DNA of 64,000 nt from an uncultured Dongia sp. (lineage in GTDB: Bacteria; Pseudomonadota; Alphaproteobacteria; Dongiales; Dongiaceae). The DNA lies in the NCBI RefSeq assembly GCF_936916975.1, contig NZ_CAKZGO010000003.1:62001-126000 (forward strand), in the 5' to 3' direction. Positions 45,917 through 54,151 of the stretch are shown one piece after another. The position numbers and the translations under genes are program-made. Under the pieces are notes generated by a model. It saw only the letters and a list, made by a program, of their open reading frames with translations, did not search any database and was not told the DNA's origin. How positions within the stretch are numbered: position 1 is the first letter of the stretch; each line of letters begins with the position of its first letter.

Positions 45917-46026
45917 GAAACCATGCGCCCCCTCGCTTGGCGGCGGAAAAAAAGCTCGCTTGCGCGGGCCTCTCGGGCGTCACTCGGGCGATAGCTATCG
46001 ATTCGATTGAAGGGACCGGAGACGGT

Positions 46027-46828
46027 ATGGCAACAGGTGACCTTCGATGGCAAGCGCGCCAATGTTTAGATCGCGCTGATAAACTCATCGCGGCTTCTAC
46101 AGAGGCAAGTGCTCGACAGGCATGCCTCGAACTGCGCCTCGCAATCGAGTACATTACATATGAGCTATTTCAGAGCTACTTGGACGAAGTGCCAGATGAG
46201 GCAATGCGCAAGTGGACGCCACGACAGGTGATAAGCCGAAATGCTGGATGTAGATCCCCATGCGGATCGAACTTCCACCATCGCGTATCGTATGCAGCGC
46301 GAAGGCGAGGAGGCACCAGGTTCTAGAAAACTTCTTGGTGAAGATCGTCGATTCAGTCTCAGATGGGCCAACACAAATCATAATGCTCTAGGGAATTATC
46401 TTCACGCACCAACTCTCTTCCAAATCGAGAACAATCAAGCGCCTTCGCAAGAGAAAATACTTCAGAAAGCGCGCGACGTTGCAGAAGTCATCCGTCATAC
46501 CCTTGCAGGGCCGATCATCAATGCGAACTTTGGCAGCTTCTACAAATTCGCATGTCAATGCGGTTCTCAGATAAAGCGTAGGGACGGTAGCTTCAAGTTA
46601 GAAGACGGTATCAAGTGTCCAACCTGCTCGGCAGTCTGGGATGTGACGACAAACGAGGAGAATTCTAAATTTGAAGCGAGGCTAAGAAAGACGAGCTTCG
46701 AATGCCATGTATGCCACGCCTCTAATGAAATCGGCGCGCATGAAATTCGGCTTGGCAACAATCTGACTTGCGCATGTGGCGCACGGTTTACGATCGTCTT
46801 TGGACTAAACGACGCGCCGACCGATTAA
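46027..46828 (+). pseudogene. Double zinc-ribbon protein gene interrupted by a single frameshift
   Basis: Two overlapping frames read as one protein of about 266 residues. Frame 1 (ATG 46027, GGAG upstream) gives a helical N-terminal part ending EAMRKWTPRQVIS. Frame 2 (open from 46235, first ATG 46241) continues with MLDVDPHADRTSTIAY and ends in two zinc-ribbon pairs: CQCG...CPTC and CHVC...CACG. Frame 2 is +1 relative to frame 1, and the switch must fall at 46235-46240, equal to one extra base. It could be a dead gene, a sequencing error, programmed frameshifting, or two separately translated proteins. No classical slippery site is seen. Confidence 0.65.
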
Positions 46829-47012
46829 GCCCTCACATTTCCTCGCAACCAAAAGAGTCTTTGAATATGGCCAGAATATTGATTCACATGGCACTTTTCG
46901 AGCATCGGCAGTCGGAAAAGATGCAACCGAATGAAAATAGACATGCGCGGTCGCGACGCAGTCACGGGAACTATCACCCGCTACTTCGTAACTAGCTCGG
47001 TCGAGGAACACA

Positions 47013-48143
47013 GTGTCGAAGCAGAAATTCAGCCCGGCGCAACGCGAGGCCATTTGGAAAGCACATGATGGAAAATGTGCATATACACGCACCTTGATCG
47101 ACGTAAGTAGCTTTCATATCGATCATATTGTTCCAGAGGGATTAGCTGACGATCCTCAAGCGTTCGCCGAGGCAAGGGCCACGCTCAAGCTACCCGATGA
47201 CTTTGATCTATTTGGCTACAATAATCTTCTACCCTGCGCGCCGGGATCAAATCTGCAGAAAAGCTCTCAGATCTTTGACGAACAGCGCGCGCAATACTTT
47301 CTTGCTATTGCATCCGGCAAGAGACCAAAGATCGAAGAGAATTTGCAGCGCATTGAGAGACGCTTAGCAAGAGGTAAGGGTATTATCCTTCTGCAACAAT
47401 GCCTAGATCGAGGGGATTTAACGCCGGATCAGGTCTCAACATTTCTGCGCGAGACGCCAGATCAGGTGTTTGCACTCTTAGAATCTCTCTCCTTTGTCGA
47501 CATGGAAGAGATAACGCGCATCAAGAATGCGGATATAGACACTCTCCGCGACTTGCCCGTGAAATTAGGAGAAAATGACGACATTACCGGACTTACACTT
47601 ACCTCGGACTCCGGATATCAGTGCGAAGTTCGCTCGTGTCGCGAGTACGACATCGCCATCTCCAAAGGCTACTATCCGCAGACGACTTTTGACATCAAAA
47701 TGTCGGCCTGGTTTGAGCATCAAAGCGGCCTTCTGAAAGCGCTCCAAGCCGCAAGCTTCCCGTTGGAAAGCTATATATCTGATCCACGGGCAGGTATCAT
47801 TGATCTTGATCTGATGCCCTTCTCCATGTTTCCACGAATGGAAGAACCGGAGGATGGTCACCAATCAAATGAAACCTATCAGGACAAAGTCGATGACGGC
47901 ACGCTCGTCGTGAAGCGCATACGGCATAATATGTTGAGAGTCGAAGAGCCGGAGGGCATGGGCCAACAATTGACCGAAGTCGTCAGAGCAGACTTCGATG
48001 GAGATGGCATAGAAGACATACTACTATTTGAATACTGCTATGCCACACGCGGCACTATGGGATTTGGCGGTATTAGAGTTGTGACTCGCTTATCATACGC
48101 GGGTCGTTTCCTAGCAATTGAGTCGCGCCTAGTAGAACCATGA
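47013..48143 (+). CDS. HNH endonuclease-domain protein
   Basis: 376 residues. The N-terminal HNH module is CAYTRTLIDVSSFHIDHIVPE (near 23-43) followed by NNLLPCAPGSNLQKSS, giving the His/Asn/His metal centre. The remaining ~280 residues form an unrecognised C-terminal region; near its end is DFDGDGIEDILLF, resembling an acidic calcium-type or FG-GAP-like loop. Start GTG 47013 is supported by GAGGA. No methyltransferase lies nearby, so it is not an obvious restriction enzyme; a nuclease effector is plausible. Confidence 0.8.
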   Translation: MSKQKFSPAQREAIWKAHDGKCAYTRTLIDVSSFHIDHIVPEGLADDPQAFAEARATLKLPDDFDLFGYNNLLPCAPGSNLQKSSQIFDEQRAQYFLAIASGKRPKIEENLQRIERRLARGKGIILLQQCLDRGDLTPDQVSTFLRETPDQVFALLESLSFVDMEEITRIKNADIDTLRDLPVKLGENDDITGLTLTSDSGYQCEVRSCREYDIAISKGYYPQTTFDIKMSAWFEHQSGLLKALQAASFPLESYISDPRAGIIDLDLMPFSMFPRMEEPEDGHQSNETYQDKVDDGTLVVKRIRHNMLRVEEPEGMGQQLTEVVRADFDGDGIEDILLFEYCYATRGTMGFGGIRVVTRLSYAGRFLAIESRLVEP

Positions 48144-48519
48144 GCGCACGCCGCTTTGGCGTGCAATCCTCATAAGGATAGTGTTGGCGATAATATTTAA
48201 GCGGTGCTCATTTCGGAAAAATGGCTAGAAATAGCCTTTGGCTATTAAAACGTTCAATGCGATGACTTCAGGGGAAGCAAAGTGACTGACGGCACAACTC
48301 GCCGCCGAGAAACGGGCATAGCGCTGAAAATACCCCGATTGGATAATAGCACAATCGCCGGTTGCATGAGATGTATCAAGAAATTATTCTGTCGCGATGA
48401 CGTGGGGTACCAAACAATAGCGCGCGGTCCCGTTACTCAACGGGGTGATAAGATAGCCACGCCCTCTCAATCGCGCCACGAAGGCGGGCAGATTGACGCT
48501 GGCTCCACTGCGGCACCAC
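48144..48519. other. Gene-free stretch after the HNH gene
   Basis: 376 bases without a supported gene. A 7-bp hairpin (GCACGCC-GCTTT-GGCGTGC, 48146-48164) directly follows the HNH stop and may act in termination, although it has no T-run. A nominal frame at 48282-48569 has no recognisable protein character. Confidence 0.5.
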
Positions 48520-49575
48520 CTACTCCCCGTAGTCCAACGCTGCACATCTCAGTGACGTGCCAACCATGAACATGTCGTCCGTCATGACGATTTGGCTAAT
48601 TTTGCCACCGAAGGCCGAATCGAGGTCGGCGTTATTGGGAAACCTCAGGCGTGGCATGTCCTCGGCTGTCATTGGCGTCCAAGTGATGACCTCCCCGTCG
48701 ACGGACCTTCTTCCCTCTACGAGAGTTGGGACCATAATATCTGCCCTCACCGAGCCAGCTCCAATCGTCGCGATAAACGGCAGCGGCACAGCTTCTCCCA
48801 ACTGGCCCATATTCTCGCCATTGAGATAGATGTCAGCCCCTCTGCCGTATTCCCGCGGATCGATCTCAAAAACCTGCTTCATTCTATCGGCGGTTATCGG
48901 GAACTTTCGGCCGTCCGACACTTCTTGGTGGAAAATCGAGAGTGCCTTTCTCATCTCGGAGTTTGCTGTCGAAGAAAAAGTCTCCGGGAGCTGGAAATGC
49001 TTGCACAACGGGTGCCCTGCTGCTTGGCAATAAGCCAGACATTGTGCGGACGCACTTTTGTCTTCATCCGCAAAGAGGCTAGGTGCCCTCGGATAGCGAA
49101 ATCCGGCCGGCCACTGTTCTTCCGGCGGCCGACTGGCGCAGTCATGGGGCAGAGGAAATGAGCGAGATGTGGAACAAATGGGTGCGAAGTAACGGAAGAC
49201 TTTCTGTTTAACTCCTGCGACGGTCTCGCGACCTGTATTACAGGTTATCAGTTGCTTGTTGTGAGGCTCCTGAAGCAGCGCTTTTTGCGACGTGACATAG
49301 AGAACTTCATTTGCCACTGATCGCACTTCGATCTGATAGATGGTTGTAATACTTCCATCCTCGGTCTTGGAGCCGTTCGCTTGCGCAAAAATGCCTTGAG
49401 CCTTGGGATCCTCAACTGTGACGCATTGCGCCTCTATCCCGACCGTCATCGACAGACAGCCAGCACCTTTGCAGTATTGTGGCTCGACCGGATCCGGGTC
49501 CGGCCTTTTGCCGCATGACATCAGCAAGGTCAGTCCAAGTACCGCGGTAACGATGGGCAACAGCCATATACGCAT
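48520..49575 (-). CDS. Secreted lipoprotein of unknown function
   Basis: 351 residues. The signal sequence ends in the lipobox LLMSC (Cys21), predicting an outer-membrane or periplasmic lipoprotein. The mature part begins with an acidic, proline-rich linker (GKRPDPDPVEP) and contains about a dozen cysteines, suggesting disulfides. No enzymatic motif is seen. GAGGAG lies seven bases before ATG 49575. It follows the collagen-like gene by 29 bp in the same operon, so the two are likely parts of one surface structure. Confidence 0.8.
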   Translation of the reverse strand: MRIWLLPIVTAVLGLTLLMSCGKRPDPDPVEPQYCKGAGCLSMTVGIEAQCVTVEDPKAQGIFAQANGSKTEDGSITTIYQIEVRSVANEVLYVTSQKALLQEPHNKQLITCNTGRETVAGVKQKVFRYFAPICSTSRSFPLPHDCASRPPEEQWPAGFRYPRAPSLFADEDKSASAQCLAYCQAAGHPLCKHFQLPETFSSTANSEMRKALSIFHQEVSDGRKFPITADRMKQVFEIDPREYGRGADIYLNGENMGQLGEAVPLPFIATIGAGSVRADIMVPTLVEGRRSVDGEVITWTPMTAEDMPRLRFPNNADLDSAFGGKISQIVMTDDMFMVGTSLRCAALDYGE

Positions 49576-49604
49576 CGCAGTCTCCTCAAATTTTACGCAG
49601 GCGG

Positions 49605-51770
49605 CTATGGGTTCGAAAAGCAGTGCAGGTTGATATCCGGCTGTTTGTACATATCGGCCACGACTTCGGCCGACAGATCAAAGTTGTCTTTCGACCATGA
49701 AAAACCTTCGGTCGCCAAGACGGCTTGGAGGAAGACCAGGCTGTGAAGCTCGGTAATGAGTGATGGAGAGTCCAAGTCTCTCCAGTTTGCGCGCACTTCA
49801 TCGATAAGCTGGTCGAACTGGCCTCCGCATGACATGGGACGATCGAATGTCCAGGCGTCTTCGTTCGAGTATGCGGTACAAAAGCCGCCTTCTCTGAAAC
49901 CAGGTCTACTCGGCCATAACGTAGCCTCGTTGGAGTCTGCGATTTGCATCTCGCCGATGATGGTTTCGGATCTAAAGAATCCGATGGGGAGCACCATGAA
50001 CTCGCTGCGCACAATCGGCCGGTTGAGGGTGACGCCCCGCTTGTCTGAAACGACGAAAAGGTGGGAAACGCCATTCCGCGGTTTTATCACCCCCGTGGTC
50101 GGATTCCTCTCGTAGGTTTTATCTGGCGATGCCAGCCTGCTGAGATTGCGCTGCGTACAATAGAGTGTGGTTCGATCCCTGGGAACATCACTGTCGAGCG
50201 CGTCTCGTAGATGTGGGTAAAGAAGCTGCATTGTCAGAGCCAATCTGACGAAGAGCGATTCTTCGACCTTCAGATAAACTCCGCCGAAATATTGCAGGTA
50301 AAGTTTACGGCCGGTGGGGAGCTTCGCACCTGGAGGGACCACGATCGCCGATTTCGCGGCTTCGATATGAAGTAGGTCGATTACCTTCTTCCGCCAGTTC
50401 TGCCGATCCGCATACCTTTTGAAGCCGTTTTGGTTAGACGCAAACTGCCATTGTGCCGACGCAAGGCAACCGGTCCAGACCGACCCCACGCAGCAGCTCT
50501 CTCCCGTGCACCCTGCAGGAGCGGATGAAGGGATAGCCGGCGGCTTGAGGGCATAGTTGTGAATCTTGAACGGGCTAATGAAGGCGAGCGGATTCGTGTT
50601 CTTTTTCGGGTCAGGGACTACTACGACGGCTGTGTCGCCGTCCGCCGTCTCCACGATTTGATATTCTTCGTCAAAGAGCTTCCTGCCGGCAAGCGCCCAA
50701 AAATCATAGTGCTGGATTTGATCGATAAGTTCCTTTGTGGCTTCATCCAGTCCTTCGATCGGCGCACACGCGTTCTTCAAAACAAGCGGCTTTGCGTGCG
50801 CGACGCCTTGCAAATCGATCGCACCTGGCGATCCGGGCTGGCCCGCGTAGCCGTACAATCCCGAAACCTCGCCGCGGCCGGGAAGACCCTGTAGAACGAT
50901 GGCCTTGGTACCACAGCCGGGACCGCCTCTTCCCCCACACCCCTGAACACCTGGTCTCCCGCCATCACCAGGCCGACCCGGTGCACCAGGGACGCCGGCA
51001 GCAATTGAATACGTTAGGTCGAAGCGATCACTGCTCCGGCCTACGGAGATAGAAATCTTTCCGCCGTTACCAGAGTTGCCACCGTTTCCCCCGTAACTGT
51101 TGCCGACACCGTTCCCGCCATTGCCGCCTGGCAGCCCACACGAATCGATGGCTTGGGCGCGCCGTCCCTGCTCACCGTCGCCTCCTGTCCACCCACGGCC
51201 TCCATCGGCTCCCCGTTGACCGGCACCGCCGTCGGCGACAATCGTCAATACACCTTGGGCGCCTCCGCTAATGTCGATCTTGATAGGTGGTGCGTCGACA
51301 CCGCTCTTTCCTTTCGTCGGTATCGCGGGCTGCCAAATCCCCTGATACTTGCCGCCGTTCCTGCCGGGCCCATTTGGGTTCCCACTAGTATCCGGACCAG
51401 GATCAAAGGTGACGACGTTCATCGGCTTGTCGGGTGATTTCGGTGGTGGAAACGCCGAGAGGCTCAAATCGCGTGGATAATCGAGGGCCGCAATTCGAGC
51501 GCCGTTCTCGGCAACTAGTTCCGCGGCCTCGATATGCAGTGCAAAGCCGTTCATGACGAGCAAGGAATCGCTTTTGAAGATCACGCGGGAGGCGATATAG
51601 CAGGTGTCTTCTTGAAGTAGTTGCACGCCAGTGAAAATCAATTCAGTCGAACCGTCCCCGGAAATGCGGCACGCAGCATGGGAGGTCGAGAGCATGAGCC
51701 CATAAACAGCCCAGACTGCGATAGAAAATAAGGCCGTTCTCCGAAGCAACTGGCGGACTATTGCGGTCAT
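49605..51770 (-). CDS. Secreted collagen-like Gly-rich protein
   Basis: 721 residues. The signal peptide is at residues 1-33 (hydrophobic FSIAVWAVYGLMLSTSHA, cleavage before ACRISG). After a beta-rich N-domain comes a glycine-rich region (about 185-305) with many Gly-X-Y triplets, for example PGAPGRPGDGGRPG and GGRGGPGCG, interspersed with cysteines. The C-terminal ~400 residues are a separate globular part of unknown type, with several Cys. GGGGGAA stands before ATG 51770. It likely forms an extracellular or periplasmic fibre or adhesin with the co-transcribed lipoprotein. Function unknown. Confidence 0.82.
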   Translation of the reverse strand: MTAIVRQLLRRTALFSIAVWAVYGLMLSTSHAACRISGDGSTELIFTGVQLLQEDTCYIASRVIFKSDSLLVMNGFALHIEAAELVAENGARIAALDYPRDLSLSAFPPPKSPDKPMNVVTFDPGPDTSGNPNGPGRNGGKYQGIWQPAIPTKGKSGVDAPPIKIDISGGAQGVLTIVADGGAGQRGADGGRGWTGGDGEQGRRAQAIDSCGLPGGNGGNGVGNSYGGNGGNSGNGGKISISVGRSSDRFDLTYSIAAGVPGAPGRPGDGGRPGVQGCGGRGGPGCGTKAIVLQGLPGRGEVSGLYGYAGQPGSPGAIDLQGVAHAKPLVLKNACAPIEGLDEATKELIDQIQHYDFWALAGRKLFDEEYQIVETADGDTAVVVVPDPKKNTNPLAFISPFKIHNYALKPPAIPSSAPAGCTGESCCVGSVWTGCLASAQWQFASNQNGFKRYADRQNWRKKVIDLLHIEAAKSAIVVPPGAKLPTGRKLYLQYFGGVYLKVEESLFVRLALTMQLLYPHLRDALDSDVPRDRTTLYCTQRNLSRLASPDKTYERNPTTGVIKPRNGVSHLFVVSDKRGVTLNRPIVRSEFMVLPIGFFRSETIIGEMQIADSNEATLWPSRPGFREGGFCTAYSNEDAWTFDRPMSCGGQFDQLIDEVRANWRDLDSPSLITELHSLVFLQAVLATEGFSWSKDNFDLSAEVVADMYKQPDINLHCFSNP

Positions 51771-51831
51771 ATGCTTCCCCCTAGCTGAATACTGCCATTG
51801 GTTAGCCCGTAGTAGTTGTATACTAATTCAG

Positions 51832-52280
51832 AACTGGACTCAACAGTTAAGAGAATTCTAGGAGTCGCTTGGGGGCGGCATGATGCCAGAGCGTCGCCGG
51901 GTGGATCCATGCGCCGTGCGGCAGATATTGCCAACACCATGATCGTGGAATTCAAGACCAACCCATTTCGGGTCCGATATCGACTCACTGGAAGTCATAT
52001 CGACATCGCAACAAGCGTCAATCGCACCGGACACTACCTCGATGAGTACGTTATCGAACCAGTCGCCAATGACATTCGGCGCCAGATGAGCGGATGCATC
52101 GGGGTGCCAGCCCCTTTTATCGGCGAGAACACTTGGGTAGGTAGAGTGCGGACAATGCAGGTTGGCGATGACGTCTTCCCATTGCTGCTTGCTGGCCAGG
52201 TTCTACAAGCGCTGGGGACGGAAGAAGAATGGCCGCCAGACCGGGGCGAGGAGATTCCAACGTGGAATTATGGTTTCTAA
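51832..52280 (+). pseudogene. Broken PAS_5-domain gene, paralogue of 38761-39288
   Basis: The intact PAS protein reads HWEALGQGASPERATLDL then MLVEFEHDPFRVRYRVTG; this region reads F-stop-ESLGGGMMPERRRVDP in one frame and MIVEFKTNPFRVRYRLTG in the next. Thus the conserved Trp codon TGG has become TAG (51859-51861). A frameshift near 51937-51939 then separates LPTP from MIVEF. The rest continues to the stop at 52280 with FPLLLAGQVLQAL matching the intact copy. Two independent lesions mean it is dead. It is on the opposite strand to the intact paralogue. Confidence 0.78.
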
Positions 52281-52909
52281 GCTGGTGCGGCAGTGCCGGT
52301 ATACTGATGGCGCTTTCCACCCTGCTACTTCAGCTACCGTTCACTAAGCGCATCGCAGGAGGCGCATTAGGGAAAAACGAATGGGCGCTAAACATGCGTT
52401 ATGGAAACGCGAGGTTTGACTCGCACCAGCATGATATCGTCTTGAACCATTGTCGCTTAGTGAAGATGGCCTCTCATCCATTCAGGGCGTCACCCGCCGA
52501 AATGGACCCCCGCCACCCGCTCTTAGCCCTAAGTTGGGCAACAGTCCTGACCAGGATCGTCGCCGATTTTGATGTTTCGAGCATGTCGCTTAGCAATACA
52601 CGTATCTGCGACAAGCATCGTGTGTCGCTGCACGCGCAGGGCCAACGGGTGAGTGTCGCCCGCGGCCAGAATGTGCCCAGCCTCGTGGCCTTCAAGCGTC
52701 GGAACCATGGCTCAAAAAACAATCAGATAACGACCGAGCTCTAACCGCACGAATTTTCTAGGCGCAATAAATGAACAACTGTCAGTATTTTATCACTCAT
52801 AAACCTCACGCAAAAAGCTTGATTGGGTTATTTCGTATCGAGTAGACTGTATTCACCTTCCGACTTCCTCACCCCGAGTGTTGCAATAACCTGCAGATGG
52901 TGATCTCCC
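52281..52909. other. Stretch without a supported gene
   Basis: 629 bases between the PAS pseudogene and the nuclease pair. An open frame at 52229-52744 (+) overlaps the pseudogene. Its middle (MRYGNARFDSHQHDIVLNHC, then RICDKHRVSLHAQG) faintly suggests a degraded His-containing enzyme, but there is no start support and nothing I can name. The last ~150 bases are AT-rich and should contain the promoter of the 52910 gene. Confidence 0.4.
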
Positions 52910-54148
52910 ATGCGAATTCTTCACGCGGCAGACATTCATCTGGACAGCCCGCTCGCCGGTCTGCGCCAGCGTGCCGGAGCTAGAGGCGACGAACTTGCTG
53001 ATGCAACCAGGCGCGCCTTCGAGAATTTAGTACAGTATGCCATCGATCAGAAGGTGGACCTCTTGGTTATCGCCGGCGACAACTACGATGGCCGACACCG
53101 CGACTACAGCAGCCTGCAGTTCTTCGCCGCTCAGATGCGCCGCTTGCTGAAAGCCGGGATTCGTATCGTCATGATTCGCGGCAACCATGATGCCGAGAAC
53201 CAGCTTGTGCTGACCCTGCCGGAAGGCGTTCGCCTGCTCTCAGTGACACAGCCCGAAACCATCGAATTCGACGACTTGCGGCTTGCCATCCATGGCCAAA
53301 GCTACCCGAAGCGCGACGTGAAAGATAATCTCGCACAACACTATCCCGATCCAGTCGCCGGGTTCTTCAACCTTGGCGTCCTACACACAGCGGTCGAGGG
53401 CTATGGCGGCACCCACGCTGCCTATGCGCCTTGTTCGGTCAAGGATTTGATCGACAAGCGCTACGACTACTGGGCGCTTGGCCATGTCCATCGGCGGATT
53501 GAGATTAATCGGGCTCCCTGGATCATCTATCCCGGAAACCTTCAGGCGCGGCACGTCAAAGAATCGGGTGCCAAAGGAGCTACGCTAATCACGGTTGACG
53601 GCAGTAGCGTTTCCGAGGTCGCTCACGTGCCGCTCGACGTAGTGCGCTGGTCGGAGATCGAGATAGACGTCTCCGGAGCCGCCGACATCGACGACCTTGC
53701 GCCACTGCTGACGAAAGCCTTGGGCAAGGCTGCCGACGACGCCGAGGACAGGACCTTGGCTGCGCGGGTTAGCCTCGTCGGCGAGACCAAGATACACGGG
53801 CGCCTCAAGAGCGAAACGCTCCGGATCGACGCCGAAGTCGCCGAAGCCGCGGAGGCTGCCGGCGATGTTTGGATCGAGCGGATCGAGGTCGCGACCTCGC
53901 ACCCCGCCAGAGCCGAGGCACCGGACGAGGCAATTGCCGCCCTCGATGACGAGGTGAGGCGCCTGAAGGACGGAACTATCGACCGAGAGAAGTTGCGCGA
54001 GACCGTCTTCGGCATGCCCGGCCGCTTCACGGCGGGTCTGCGGCGGGATGCCGACCTCGAAGCCCTGGACGACGCGGCGCTCGACGCCATCATCGAGGAT
54101 GCCTGCGACCTGCTGAAGGCCAGGCTGCTTCCCGAAGCCAAAATCTAA
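52910..54148 (+). CDS. Mre11/SbcD-like metallophosphoesterase exonuclease (YhaO type)
   Basis: 412 residues. Phosphoesterase motifs are intact: ILHAADIHLDSPL (near 3-15), VIAGDNYDG (near 54-62), IRGNHDAEN (near 85-93), GVLHTAVEG and WALGHVHRR. These coordinate two metal ions for 3'-5' exonuclease and endonuclease action on DNA ends. The C-terminal ~150 residues form a partner-binding region. The gene for its Rad50-like partner starts 3 bp after its stop, so they form a complex like SbcCD or YhaO-YhaN. The size and sequence resemble YhaO rather than E. coli SbcD. Confidence 0.92.
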   Translation: MRILHAADIHLDSPLAGLRQRAGARGDELADATRRAFENLVQYAIDQKVDLLVIAGDNYDGRHRDYSSLQFFAAQMRRLLKAGIRIVMIRGNHDAENQLVLTLPEGVRLLSVTQPETIEFDDLRLAIHGQSYPKRDVKDNLAQHYPDPVAGFFNLGVLHTAVEGYGGTHAAYAPCSVKDLIDKRYDYWALGHVHRRIEINRAPWIIYPGNLQARHVKESGAKGATLITVDGSSVSEVAHVPLDVVRWSEIEIDVSGAADIDDLAPLLTKALGKAADDAEDRTLAARVSLVGETKIHGRLKSETLRIDAEVAEAAEAAGDVWIERIEVATSHPARAEAPDEAIAALDDEVRRLKDGTIDREKLRETVFGMPGRFTAGLRRDADLEALDDAALDAIIEDACDLLKARLLPEAKI

Positions 54149-54151
54149 ATT

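Noticed and set aside
46768-47068. Small overlapping frames between the zinc-ribbon and HNH genes, including a 45-codon frame at 46931
   Set aside because: They overlap the HNH start, lack recognisable motifs and have no convincing ribosome site, though a small peptide cannot be fully excluded.
48282-48569. 95-codon frame after the HNH gene
   Set aside because: Its composition is not protein-like, its end overlaps the convergent lipoprotein gene and no family is recognisable.
50870-51150. Repetitive sequence resembling a tandem-repeat or CRISPR-like array
   Set aside because: It is the glycine-codon-rich collagen-like coding region; there are no regular repeat-spacer units anywhere in the window.
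52857-52909. Possible third copy of the CTTCCG-N16-TTCGCT element before the YhaO-like gene
   Set aside because: CTTCCG is present, but the T-run and the TTCGCT hexamer at the right spacing are not.
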